This document shows, in pieces, positions 16,528 to 24,984 of a stretch of DNA of 64,000 nucleotides. The translations under genes were made by a program, and so were the position numbers. The notes beneath the pieces were generated by a model. That model searched no databases and was not told where the DNA came from. It saw only the letters and a list, made by a program, of their open reading frames with translations. The first letter of the stretch is position 1; each line of letters starts with the position of its first letter. Source of the DNA: Nitrospirota bacterium (GTDB taxonomy: Bacteria; Nitrospirota; Nitrospiria; Nitrospirales; Nitrospiraceae); assembly GCA_030682135.1 (NCBI GenBank), contig JAUXQT010000108.1, positions 1 through 64,000 on the forward strand, written 5' to 3'.

Positions 16528-18174
16528 TTAATCCGGAACATAACGGCCTAACAGCGGTGTCACGAGACCGGCCATGGCCTGCAGCCGCGCATCGACCATG
16601 GCCTCCGTCTCGCCGGCATTGACGCCCGACACGAGACGCACGAGCGCGCCGTCTGCCCTGTGGCGCGTCAGCGAATCCCAGAAAAGATAGAATTTCACGC
16701 CATACTCGCTAGTGATCCAGCGATCACGTTGCTTGAACCAGTAGTACACAATCTGTTTCTGGCCGCTCTTCTCAATCACGAGACGATTGACCTCCAACGC
16801 CTTGGTCATATCCAACCGCTGGTCGAGTCTCATCGGTTCAAAGGAGGTAATCTCCCAGCCGCCGCCCGGAATACATTGCCTCGGCGAATGCGACGAGCGG
16901 CCTTTTTTCGGCGAGAGATAATAGGCCACGTACAGATTGACCGGAACCTTCTCGACCGCGCTGTAGTCCGCGAGCACGTAATCGTCCAATTGCAAGGCAT
17001 CGAGGTACTGCCGCTCCATGACAGAAGAGGCGCCTGCCCATTCGCCGAGCTGCAAGGGAAAGTCGAGCAGCGACTGCCGCGCAGGAGGAGGAAACTCGTG
17101 CGGGGCGACTGATGGCGCAACCAAGGCCGCCAGAATGAGTAGGACCCCTCCCGCCAGGATGGGAACCGGAGACACAGGATCAGCCGGGCGGGAAACGGCG
17201 ATTGTCGACGCCGTTCTGCGCGGTTTATCTGGCGGAGGACCGATCAATTCGACAAATGAACGCCGGGATGAGGTCGAACCCACACGAGCCAAGAACCACA
17301 TCTCGGCACAGAGGAGACCCAAACTCGCCACGAAGAAGATCCAGCCCTCGAAGAAATGGCTGAAGCCGTCGGCCGCACTCTTGCCATAGGTTTCAACTAA
17401 CAGGCCGATGGTGCCGATCCGGAAGCCGTTGAGGAGGATCGAAATGGGAATGCTGGACAGGACGAGCAGCACTCGTTTCCAGAGGGACTCCCGATAGAGA
17501 TAGGCCACGAGCAAGGTGAGGGCCGTGAGGGGAAACAGATACCGGAGTCCGCTGCAGGCCTCGACGACTTGCAGTTGGATCGGCCCCAGATCGATCACAT
17601 TACCTTCCCGATAGGCCATGACCCCGATGAATTGGAGACACCCGATCCCCAAGGCCGAAGACCACAACTGAAGACGATTGGATAATTCCCCCTGCAGAAA
17701 CTCCGGCATTGGAATGGCGGCGAGAAGGTACAGTAAGGGAAAGGCCAGCAGGCGGATCCCGGACAGTCCGATAACGCATGTCAGCAATCCCATGATCACA
17801 ACCCATAACGAGAACTGGACCACCGCATGCATGGAGGCAAACTCGCCGACGACATAGACAGCGAGTCCTACGGCAGTGATCGGAAGGCCCCACCAGGCGC
17901 CGCGACGTTCGACCATCTGCAATTGAGTCCATCGAAGCCAAATCAGGTACAGGGAAATGAGTGGAATGAACGGCCCATGACTATAATTGTCATCTTCCAG
18001 CCAGGACTGCGCCAGGACTCGCAGGCTGTCTGCGTAGAGATAGCCCAGCACTGCCAGCACAACGGCCAGCAGGCCCCAGAAGACCCAAGCGCTCATGCCC
18101 ACCAGCAGTCGTGTCTGAGACATACCCGAGACAGAAGGCAGAGGGGCTTCGAACGCTGTGGGGCGACTATTCAT
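16528..18174 (-). CDS. xrtD: Exosortase fused to an EpsI domain (XrtD type)
   Basis: A 548-residue inner-membrane transpeptidase-like protein that should recognise C-terminal sorting signals and cleave them. The exosortase part has eight or more membrane segments in residues 20-320. It carries the catalytic triad Cys207 (EACSGLRYLFP), Arg252 (LLNGFRIG) and His273 (FSHFFEGW). Residues about 345-548 form an EpsI domain (RQCIPGGGWEI, YYWFKQRDR), fused here but separate in many species. This fused architecture is typical of XrtD, whose substrates end in VPLPA-type signals; three such proteins lie at 30-37 kb. GAGAGG precedes the ATG at 18174. First gene of the 11.6-kb export operon. Confidence 0.92.
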   Translation of the reverse strand: MNSRPTAFEAPLPSVSGMSQTRLLVGMSAWVFWGLLAVVLAVLGYLYADSLRVLAQSWLEDDNYSHGPFIPLISLYLIWLRWTQLQMVERRGAWWGLPITAVGLAVYVVGEFASMHAVVQFSLWVVIMGLLTCVIGLSGIRLLAFPLLYLLAAIPMPEFLQGELSNRLQLWSSALGIGCLQFIGVMAYREGNVIDLGPIQLQVVEACSGLRYLFPLTALTLLVAYLYRESLWKRVLLVLSSIPISILLNGFRIGTIGLLVETYGKSAADGFSHFFEGWIFFVASLGLLCAEMWFLARVGSTSSRRSFVELIGPPPDKPRRTASTIAVSRPADPVSPVPILAGGVLLILAALVAPSVAPHEFPPPARQSLLDFPLQLGEWAGASSVMERQYLDALQLDDYVLADYSAVEKVPVNLYVAYYLSPKKGRSSHSPRQCIPGGGWEITSFEPMRLDQRLDMTKALEVNRLVIEKSGQKQIVYYWFKQRDRWITSEYGVKFYLFWDSLTRHRADGALVRLVSGVNAGETEAMVDARLQAMAGLVTPLLGRYVPD

Positions 18175-18246
18175 CCGGGTCCTCTCAACAGGTCTCATCC
18201 ACCGGACGAGACCTCACATGGGAGCTAGGTGATCTGTAGGTAGTCC

Positions 18247-18312
18247 AGTTTATCGCTCACCGGTAGAGCGATGGCATCGTCAATATCAAGTTTGTGTTAA
18301 CAGAATGTTAAA
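18247..18312 (-). promoter_or_regulatory. Pho-box-like array of the XrtD export operon
   Basis: On the minus strand TTTAAC, GTTAAC and CTTGAT start 11 bp apart (18312, 18301, 18290). After two degenerate slots a -10-like TAAACT starts 10 bp further on (18252-18247). The conserved stretch TTAACACAAACTTGA is also present at 20752-20768 and 27801-27817. Confidence 0.6.
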
Positions 18313-18423
18313 ACAAGTTGTGAGGATACAGGGGTGAGTTGGAGGGCTTTCGATTATTTGCTGCGACGGAAATTGATCGATACCAGGCCGAGATAGCGCT
18401 ATGAGGTAAACCGTTTCACGACA

Positions 18424-19335
18424 TTATTGGGCCTTGGCTGCGGTAGGAGAGCTGAGTGAAGTGGAGCCAAGTTGCTGCATAAATCGTTTCGTCACCTGCC
18501 ACCAGGGGGCCTCTTCATTCCAGGGTTCCGGTCCGTGATCTCCCCACCCTCCCCAGATCACAACTCCATCGGCATGTTGCGCCATCGTGGCCAATTGCAG
18601 ATCCCAATAGTCCGGTTCGATTGGCCGCTGGCCGAGCGACTCATTGCCTTGGTTATGATACAGCGGCCAAAGAAAACCATAGACAGGCTTGCCTTTTGCG
18701 AGACGGCGGGCTTCCGCGATTTGCGCCTTGGCATAGGCGACCCAAGCCTGGCGGTCTGGATAAAACGTGTAGATCGACGGATACAGCGCATCGACGTGAT
18801 CGACGATCTGAGCCAGCCGATCATTGTCCGCGCGCCACGCCAGGAATTGCGGACTCATCGGATCACTGGCTGCACGCCAATAGTCCGGTATCGGAACCGT
18901 GCCATAGAGTCCGAATGGAACGGCGGGCGCCTCGCCCTTGACCCACGAAAGCAAGGAGAGATACTTGGACACAGTCGATGGCACCGCCAGGCTATCTCCT
19001 GTGAGCGGCCATCGCTCAATGTCCAGGACCACCGGATCCGGCGACGCACGCAGCTCATACGCGAGAGACCGCACGATCACCTCGGGAGGCATGGAGGTAG
19101 CTGGCTGGTTCGCGACAAAGAGGCGGGACTCATACAGCATCGTGAGGGGACGGACATGGTAGTCCGCGAGTGAGGGCTTATTCTTAAAGAGCGTGGCGTC
19201 GAACACGACGAACGAACGCGGGACCGCAGCTACAGCCGTCTGTTCAATCGTGGAAGGCGCGCGAGACAGCACGATTATCGCTGTGGCGATACTGAGCAAG
19301 ATCAGCACGAATAGCGCAATCCTGTGCCGATGCAT
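18424..19335 (-). CDS. Hyaluronidase-like secreted or anchored protein
   Basis: A 303-residue protein with an N-terminal signal or anchor (residues about 5-25, basic MHRHR start). The body resembles the TIM-barrel hyaluronidase (GH56-like) fold: an early strand with FVVFDATLFKN, an acidic motif PVVLDIERWPL that would supply the catalytic acid, KPVYGFLWPLYHNQG, and the late GVVIWGGWGDHG. It may trim or degrade the exported polysaccharide, but substrate is unknown. Its ATG overlaps the stop of the glycosyltransferase gene by one base, so the two form a unit. It could also be an inactive relative that only binds sugar. Confidence 0.65.
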   Translation of the reverse strand: MHRHRIALFVLILLSIATAIIVLSRAPSTIEQTAVAAVPRSFVVFDATLFKNKPSLADYHVRPLTMLYESRLFVANQPATSMPPEVIVRSLAYELRASPDPVVLDIERWPLTGDSLAVPSTVSKYLSLLSWVKGEAPAVPFGLYGTVPIPDYWRAASDPMSPQFLAWRADNDRLAQIVDHVDALYPSIYTFYPDRQAWVAYAKAQIAEARRLAKGKPVYGFLWPLYHNQGNESLGQRPIEPDYWDLQLATMAQHADGVVIWGGWGDHGPEPWNEEAPWWQVTKRFMQQLGSTSLSSPTAAKAQ

Positions 19336-20606
19336 TATTCTTTTCCAGCAACGGCCAGCAATGCCGGTTCAGCTTGCGCCTGGAGACGGGACACGGGAAC
19401 GGACACGGATTCCAGAAGCGTCCGCCAGCTCTGCAGGGCATGGACACGGGCATACTGCCGATCGAACGCCTGTCGCGCCCGCTGCCCGGCTTCGATTACC
19501 ATATGTCGGTTATCAAACAGCTCTCGAATGCATTCCACCATGGGACCGACTTCACCGATACAGAAACTCCACCCGCATCGTTCGCGCTCCAGGATACGGG
19601 AGATCTCTCCGTCAGGATCGCCGACATGAATGACCGGCCGTCCAGCGGCGGCAATGCCATAAAACTTGCTCGGCACAATCATCCCTTCCAGCGTCGGTCT
19701 CAACGAAATCAAATGGACGTCCGGCACACTCAGGCTCCAGCGCAAACGATCAGTAGGCTGGTAGGGGCGGAACTGCACGTTCGTCAGGCCTCGCTCCGCA
19801 ACTTCCGCTTCGAGCCATGGCCGAGCGATGCCGGCGCCGATAAAGACGAAGGCAATGTCGCGCTCCTCTTTCAATCGCTCCGCCGCATCGATCATGGTCT
19901 TGAACTCGTGGACATGCCCCATATTGCCGGAATAACCCAGAACGAACTTCCCTTCCAATCCCCATTCGCGCCGCAGCGGATTGTCCTCCCTGGGAACCGG
20001 TTGAATGACGTCGCCGTCCGCCCAGTTCTCGATCACCGCGATCCGATCGGACGGGACCCCTTCATCGCGCAGACGTTGGGCCATAATGCCCCCAAGCACG
20101 ACGTTCGACCGACCCTGCTGGAGCGACCTATTGCGCAACCGTTTTAACATCGGTGCGGCAAAGCGCACACCGTAGACATCCAGTGAGGTGGCCACTTCCG
20201 GGAACAGGTCCTGGACCCAATTGACGAGCACGCCCTTCTTCATGTGTGCTGCCCATCCGGCGCAGACCGACATCATCGGAGGATCGGTTTTGGCCACCAC
20301 CACATCGCCCGGCTGGATCGACCGGAGCAAACGCCAGGTCGCGCCGAGGTAAAAGGTCAGATAGTCGAGCATCCGCCCCCACATGCGCGCGCGGCCGAAT
20401 CGCGAGGTGCGTACGCGGTGCACCTTCACGCCACAAATCACTTCCTCGGAGAGGAGCGAAGCTTGGGGATCGGTATAGAGTTGCCCGCCGGTAATCACGT
20501 GAATGTCCTGGCCCCGAGAGGCGAGGTCAAAGGCGAGATCGCTGAGGAGCTGACTCGTCGCCGAGTGGTCGGGGGAAAAATAGCGATTGACGAATATGGT
20601 CTTCAT
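19335..20606 (-). CDS. Glycosyltransferase family 4 (WbuB/WcaI-like)
   Basis: A 423-residue cytoplasmic GT-B fold glycosyltransferase. The N-terminal acceptor domain starts MKTIFVNRYFSPDHSATSQL, typical of WbuB/WcaI. The C-terminal donor domain has VLGYSGNMGHVHEF and, near residue 315, PTLEGMIVPSKFYGIAAAG, the nucleotide-sugar binding region. It should add a sugar to the lipid-linked repeat unit. AGAGGA lies just before the ATG at 20606; an upstream start at 20666 lacks a site. An 11-bp repeat array with a -10 box lies 108-173 bp upstream. The sugar cannot be told from sequence. Confidence 0.85.
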   Translation of the reverse strand: MKTIFVNRYFSPDHSATSQLLSDLAFDLASRGQDIHVITGGQLYTDPQASLLSEEVICGVKVHRVRTSRFGRARMWGRMLDYLTFYLGATWRLLRSIQPGDVVVAKTDPPMMSVCAGWAAHMKKGVLVNWVQDLFPEVATSLDVYGVRFAAPMLKRLRNRSLQQGRSNVVLGGIMAQRLRDEGVPSDRIAVIENWADGDVIQPVPREDNPLRREWGLEGKFVLGYSGNMGHVHEFKTMIDAAERLKEERDIAFVFIGAGIARPWLEAEVAERGLTNVQFRPYQPTDRLRWSLSVPDVHLISLRPTLEGMIVPSKFYGIAAAGRPVIHVGDPDGEISRILERERCGWSFCIGEVGPMVECIRELFDNRHMVIEAGQRARQAFDRQYARVHALQSWRTLLESVSVPVSRLQAQAEPALLAVAGKE

Positions 20607-20713
20607 GTTCCTCTGCCGTGGCCCCTTCGTTCCATACTCCGCCGCTACATTCAAATCGATTGACAACGGCGAGTCAAAGATCGCCTCAAATCTAGAGATT
20701 TTTTAGATTTCTC

Positions 20714-20779
20714 AGTCTACTGCTGACAGGTCAACCAATGGAGTCGGCAACCTCAAGTTTGTGTTAAGCCAACGTTAAA
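20714..20779 (-). promoter_or_regulatory. Pho-box-like array of the glycosyltransferase-hydrolase unit
   Basis: On the minus strand TTTAAC (20779), CTTAAC (20768), CTTGAG (20757), a degenerate slot, and GTTGAC (20735) keep an 11-bp period. A -10-like TAGACT begins 10 bp after the last slot (20719-20714). CAGCAGTAGACT is also found at the 27.8-kb array. Confidence 0.65.
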
Positions 20780-20853
20780 AGAGCCTTTGATAGATAGTAT
20801 GGTTACGGTCGCTATGCCATGAGGCCCAAGTCCCAGTCGCTCAAACGCTTCCG

Positions 20854-20881
20854 GCACCGTCTTGTGCTCACAGGACGGTGC
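20854..20881. other. Strong hairpin inside the 20667-21038 gene-free stretch
   Basis: GCACCGTCTTGT and ACAGGACGGTGC pair over 12 bp (one G-T) around GCTC. No T-run follows on either strand. It may stabilise or end the message from the 27.6-21.0 kb operon. Apart from this hairpin and the repeat array at 20714-20779, I see nothing in this 372-bp gap. Confidence 0.5.
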
Positions 20882-21038
20882 ACAGGTGATCTTGGGGCCA
20901 GAGAAACTAGAAAATGGGGTTCCCGTGCTGACGAGATAGGGCTCGGCAGGATGGTCAATGGCGAGCGTACGCCAATCTTCTCAGCCTCCTGCAATGAACG
21001 GACAGACTTAGGGAAGAAGCTTTTCGTTCGCCGGATGG

Positions 21039-21869
21039 TTAGACGGAACAACCTTCTTTCTTGCGCTGTAATTCAATCATTTTGACCACAATCATATACT
21101 CGTAGATAGCCTGAAGAACGCAGTACCTGAAACCAGGGCGGCCATCAAGGAATCCGCGATTCCAGATATACATATAGAAAAACTTCAAGGCGGGGCGAAA
21201 AGGAAGACGGAAAGATAGGTATTTGAGCGCAATTCGTCTTGCAGCCGGATCGCGAGACAAGAGTGACGGCGGAGGCCCGGTGACGCCATGCCTGATCTTG
21301 TGCCCTTCCATCGCTTCGAGCAGGGAATACTTGTTGTGCTTATCGAACCACTCGGTCAAACCTTTGCTGAAGTTGTAATGGACCAGCATGCCCCGCAAGT
21401 AGCCATGCGAGCCGTCGATGACGGGAACCGGGTTGACCAACCGCTCAAATCGCACGTGGGGAGGCCGGAACATCCGCATGATCATGCCGGGCGGCATGGC
21501 ATGCCTAATCCATCGGCCCATGAACATATTCCGTCGGCCACAGTAGTAGGCCACGTCACTCCGATTCGAATCTGCCGCAATAGCAACCAGCTCGTTCATC
21601 AGTTCTTCCGTCATCCGTTCATCAGCGTCGAGATAAAAGACCCAGGGATGTTTGAACGGGATCTCTGCGAGGGCCCAGTTCTGATGGGCAGACCAATTGT
21701 CGAAACGACGCTGTACCACGCGCGCGCCCATGTCCTCGGCAATTTTAACCGTGCGGTCGCTGCTGAATGAGTCCAGCACCACAATGTCATCGGACCATTT
21801 CACCGACTGGAGGCATTCCGGTAAATTGGCCTCCTCGTTCAATGTCAGGATGAGAATCGACACACTCAT
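21039..21869 (-). CDS. Glycosyltransferase family 2 (WaaE/KdtX-like)
   Basis: A 276-residue cytoplasmic GT-A fold enzyme. It opens with MSVSILILTLNEEANLPECL, has IVVLDSFSSDRTVKIAE, and the metal-binding VFYLDADERMTEEL, all as in WaaE-type transferases that add beta-linked sugars. A basic C-terminal region (RRIALKYLSFRLPFRPALKF) probably sits on the membrane. It is the last gene of the 27.6-21.0 kb polysaccharide unit and begins 2 bp after the methyltransferase gene ends. Sugar and acceptor are unknown. Confidence 0.85.
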   Translation of the reverse strand: MSVSILILTLNEEANLPECLQSVKWSDDIVVLDSFSSDRTVKIAEDMGARVVQRRFDNWSAHQNWALAEIPFKHPWVFYLDADERMTEELMNELVAIAADSNRSDVAYYCGRRNMFMGRWIRHAMPPGMIMRMFRPPHVRFERLVNPVPVIDGSHGYLRGMLVHYNFSKGLTEWFDKHNKYSLLEAMEGHKIRHGVTGPPPSLLSRDPAARRIALKYLSFRLPFRPALKFFYMYIWNRGFLDGRPGFRYCVLQAIYEYMIVVKMIELQRKKEGCSV

Positions 21870-21871
21870 AG

Positions 21872-22510
21872 TTATGACTTTTTCGCGATCGCGATCATGG
21901 ATTTAGCCAACGCTGGCACGCGCCCTACCCGACGAAACCTGATCGAATGAAACCCGGCTTCCTGGAGCAAGAGGCTCAGCGTCCCAATCGACCAGAATTT
22001 AATGTGCCCATGATCCCACAATGCGGTGAAGTGACGGTCTAGCTTGCCGGTCAATGCCATGGCGAGATTCTTCCAGTAGCCATGATACGGCGTCGAGACG
22101 ATCACGGTGCCAGACGGCTCGACAAGATCGAAGAGCGATCGCGCAAATAGGCGCGGGGCATACAGATGTTCGACGACTTCGAGACTCACGACGACCGGAA
22201 ACGTGCCATACGTATCTGCAAGAGGGTCGTAGGCCGATCCGAGTTGCAGCTTCAAGTGCGGATAGCGCCGTTTGCCCTGCTCGATGCCTTGAGCGGACGC
22301 ATCGACACCGGTGATTTGATAGCCCTGCCGCGTCAACAGGTCGGCCACCGAACCGTTTCCGCACCCTAGCTCGAATACCTGCTTGTGATCCGTGGGAAGC
22401 TCCAGGGCCGCAAGTTCTTCCAAGAGCGCCGGCACGAGATAATCATGCGACGCGTTCAGTTCCGGATCTTCGTAGGCATACCCGGAGATATCGACCGCTG
22501 GCTCCATCAT
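21872..22510 (-). CDS. SAM-dependent class I methyltransferase
   Basis: A 212-residue methyltransferase. Motif I is VFELGCGNGSVADLL (about residues 43-57), followed by ITGVDASAQGIEQ (acidic loop that binds the SAM ribose) and VVVSLEVVEHLYAP. It may methylate a sugar in the polysaccharide or act on a lipid intermediate; the acceptor is not evident. Its ATG overlaps the stop of the WcaF-like gene (ATGA, 22507-22510) and it stops 2 bp before the next gene, so it is embedded in the operon. Confidence 0.85.
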   Translation of the reverse strand: MMEPAVDISGYAYEDPELNASHDYLVPALLEELAALELPTDHKQVFELGCGNGSVADLLTRQGYQITGVDASAQGIEQGKRRYPHLKLQLGSAYDPLADTYGTFPVVVSLEVVEHLYAPRLFARSLFDLVEPSGTVIVSTPYHGYWKNLAMALTGKLDRHFTALWDHGHIKFWSIGTLSLLLQEAGFHSIRFRRVGRVPALAKSMIAIAKKS

Positions 22511-23067
22511 GACTCTTTCTGCTGCAGTTCATATTTTTTGATGATGCGGGCAGGGTTGCCGCCTACCACGGTCCAGGGATCGATGTTGCGAAAGACGCTC
22601 GTGCGAGCGCCGACTACGGCCCCCTCGCCGATTGTCACGCCCGGCCCGACGAATACATCCGCAGCCACCCAGGCCCGACGCCCGATCCTGATCGGGGACG
22701 AGATGACCGGCCTGTCACTGACCGTATAGTCGTGACTGGCCGTACAGAGGAACGCGTATTGACTGACCGTTGCGTGAGGTTCAAGGATGACCCGATCGAC
22801 GGCATAACAATCCACATGATCACCGAGACAGCTGCCCTCCCCCATCGTCAAGTTCCAGGGGGCCCAGATTCTGGCTGAGGGATAGGGGTGCGCCCCTTGT
22901 TGGATGCTCGCGCCAAATACACGCAGCAACCAGCAACGCCAGGCGTGGAAGGGACGTGGGCTGGGACGGAAAAGCAGGAGCCACACCAGGCTCCATAGCA
23001 CCCGACCCACTCGATTTTGCATCGAGTGCGGACTGGGAAAGGATTGAAGATTCGACCTTAGTCTCAT
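22507..23067 (-). CDS. WcaF-like hexapeptide acetyltransferase
   Basis: A 186-residue acyltransferase with a left-handed beta-helix of hexapeptide repeats (IGRRAWVAADVFVGPGVTIG, GAVVGARTSVFRNI), a hydrophobic N-terminal helix (WSLVWLLLF), and the WcaF-like ending VVGGNPARIIKKY. It should acetylate a sugar of the repeat unit using acetyl-CoA. ATG at 23067 overlaps the upstream stop as TGATG; a GTG lies just before it. It is paired with a second hexapeptide acyltransferase immediately upstream. Confidence 0.85.
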   Translation of the reverse strand: MRLRSNLQSFPSPHSMQNRVGRVLWSLVWLLLFRPSPRPFHAWRCWLLRVFGASIQQGAHPYPSARIWAPWNLTMGEGSCLGDHVDCYAVDRVILEPHATVSQYAFLCTASHDYTVSDRPVISSPIRIGRRAWVAADVFVGPGVTIGEGAVVGARTSVFRNIDPWTVVGGNPARIIKKYELQQKES

Positions 23068-23702
23068 CACATCAGCGGACCCGGATGCTGACCGCGCGTT
23101 GCCGGCTGCGCCAGCATCTCTTCATGAATCGCCTGTTCTTGTTCATCGAACCGATAGCGTAAAACCTTGGCGGGAACCCCGACGACGATGGCATAGGGAG
23201 GCACGTCCTTTGTGACAATCGCGCCGGCGCCGACCACCGCCCCGTTCCCGATCGAAATCCCGCGCAGCAGAATCGCTCCGTGGCCGATCAATACGTCCTT
23301 CCCTATCGTTGTGACAGAGGACGGCGGGCGACCGGAATAGACGACCGGCACACCCGGCTTGTCGTACTGATGGTCGGACCCGACAATCGCGACCTGCGCC
23401 GAGAGGGATGAGTAATGCCCGATATGCACGCGAGGCGGTAGCTGGCTATGAGGCCCGATATACACAAAATCGCCGGCGACGAATCCTGGCCCGATACTCA
23501 CCGCCTTACCCACATGGAAACTCCTCCCGACACGAGCACCCCTGTATCGAAAGCGCACGAGGATCCAGGCTCGAATTTCCTTGAGCAGCTCTTTACCTTC
23601 TCCGACAAGAACATGGCAGCAGTCCCCGACGCGAGATCGCCTCGTCCTCAGCAGGGTGCTCGCGCCGGTTTCATAGGACATATCGCCCGTGCGATCAGCC
23701 AT
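23067..23702 (-). CDS. Hexapeptide-repeat acyltransferase
   Basis: A 211-residue acyltransferase of the left-handed beta-helix class. Repeats begin near residue 65 (VGKAVSIGPGFVAGDFVYIG) and continue to IVTKDVPPYAIVVGVPAKVL, the ending typical of maltose/serine-type O-acetyltransferases. The loop with GSDHQYDKPGVP carries the likely catalytic histidine. It starts 8 bp inside the end of the polymerase gene and overlaps the next acyltransferase gene. Two acyltransferases in one unit suggest a polymer acylated at two positions. Confidence 0.83.
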   Translation of the reverse strand: MADRTGDMSYETGASTLLRTRRSRVGDCCHVLVGEGKELLKEIRAWILVRFRYRGARVGRSFHVGKAVSIGPGFVAGDFVYIGPHSQLPPRVHIGHYSSLSAQVAIVGSDHQYDKPGVPVVYSGRPPSSVTTIGKDVLIGHGAILLRGISIGNGAVVGAGAIVTKDVPPYAIVVGVPAKVLRYRFDEQEQAIHEEMLAQPATRGQHPGPLM

Positions 23703-24984
23703 GCCCGTAGACTCCTTCCGCTAGTTCCTCGGCAGGCAACTCATCCACTGGATCAAGCCGCTGTTCGTCCAGCTCCATCACAGGCTCCTCCATCACCCCC
23801 GGCCTCATGATGCTCACGAGAAACAAGAGTGACGTCGGATTGCCGACATTAATGAGATATCGCTCGAAGACCGCAAGCAGGAGATACCCGACACAGAGTC
23901 CGAACAGAATACTTTGACTGAACCCTGGTCCTGATTCTCTGCAGCCGGCCCAAAGGAGGTACAACCCACGAGTGATGATGTACACGATAGCGAGAAAGCC
24001 AAGCAGCCCGACTTCTGCCAATGTGGCGAGATAACCGTTGTGCGCCGATGAGTCGGCCTTCAGAAGATATTCATGAGCACGGAAGCCCACTCCGAGAACG
24101 GGATTGTGGACAAATAACTCCCAGGTCCACTTCCAGGCAGTCACTCGCCCCGACGCGCCAGAACTGATGCCACGATCAGCAGTGCTGAGCGCATAGAACC
24201 GGTCCAGTACTCTGTACATCACGTCGCCATAGGCGATCGTGACACCGATGACCAAGAGGAGCCCAAGGCCGGCCAGCAATAGCACCGGTTGCCTGCTGGC
24301 ACGGAGACGGAGCCAGACGATCATGCCCAGTCCTACCACTGTTGCGACGGCCGCTGCACGAGAACTGGTCAGAACGATGATCCCGGCAATTGCGCCCATC
24401 ACCGTCAGACGAAGCACCCAGGTCCTGATCGACATCGCCGCGAGGAATACCGACACGGACACCAGTCCGATCGTATTCGGGTTCAGGATATCCTTACCGT
24501 TCCCGAGGCGAGTCCCTGGCACGTAGTCGTACCAGGCAAACCCGACGAGCAAGCCGGTCGTCAGCACAGAAAAGACTTTCAAGCCCCACTCATACTGTTC
24601 TGCATCGAGATTGCTGTTGAATTGTAAGGCCAAGAAGATGCCCGCCAGCGTCAGTACGACATAGCCGCTCGAGAGTAACGCCACCGGACTCATGAAACTG
24701 GATAGGGCCGAAACCATACCGAAGAGAAGGAGCCCACCGGTTGCCGCAAGCGGCATGGCCTGTGGAACAAAACTGCAGCGCCCCATCGCGAAGTACAAGA
24801 GAGGCCACACGACCGCAGTCCCGAGCAACACCATGGAAGACATCCCTTCATGGCCCGCCTCTATACGACCTCCAAGGGACGCGGCAAAAACCCCGCTTAA
24901 CCAGAGTCCCAACACCAGGCCGACCTGGGTTCCGCGCTGAGGGGTGGCGGTTTCGTCGAAATCCTCTTCAAGCTGAAGGCTCAT
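23695..24984 (-). CDS. O-antigen ligase/polymerase-like membrane protein (Wzy type)
   Basis: A 429-residue integral membrane protein with about ten to twelve hydrophobic segments. The Wzy/WaaL signature is the large periplasmic loop after GVGFRAHEYLLK and SSAHNGYLATLAEVGLLGF, preceded by LTSSRAAAVATVVG. In this locus, next to a flippase and chain-length protein, it most likely polymerises the repeat unit. The acidic C-terminal tail (about 395-429) is cytoplasmic and unusual. It overlaps the flippase gene by 4 bp (24981-24984). Confidence 0.85.
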   Translation of the reverse strand: MSLQLEEDFDETATPQRGTQVGLVLGLWLSGVFAASLGGRIEAGHEGMSSMVLLGTAVVWPLLYFAMGRCSFVPQAMPLAATGGLLLFGMVSALSSFMSPVALLSSGYVVLTLAGIFLALQFNSNLDAEQYEWGLKVFSVLTTGLLVGFAWYDYVPGTRLGNGKDILNPNTIGLVSVSVFLAAMSIRTWVLRLTVMGAIAGIIVLTSSRAAAVATVVGLGMIVWLRLRASRQPVLLLAGLGLLLVIGVTIAYGDVMYRVLDRFYALSTADRGISSGASGRVTAWKWTWELFVHNPVLGVGFRAHEYLLKADSSAHNGYLATLAEVGLLGFLAIVYIITRGLYLLWAGCRESGPGFSQSILFGLCVGYLLLAVFERYLINVGNPTSLLFLVSIMRPGVMEEPVMELDEQRLDPVDELPAEELAEGVYGHG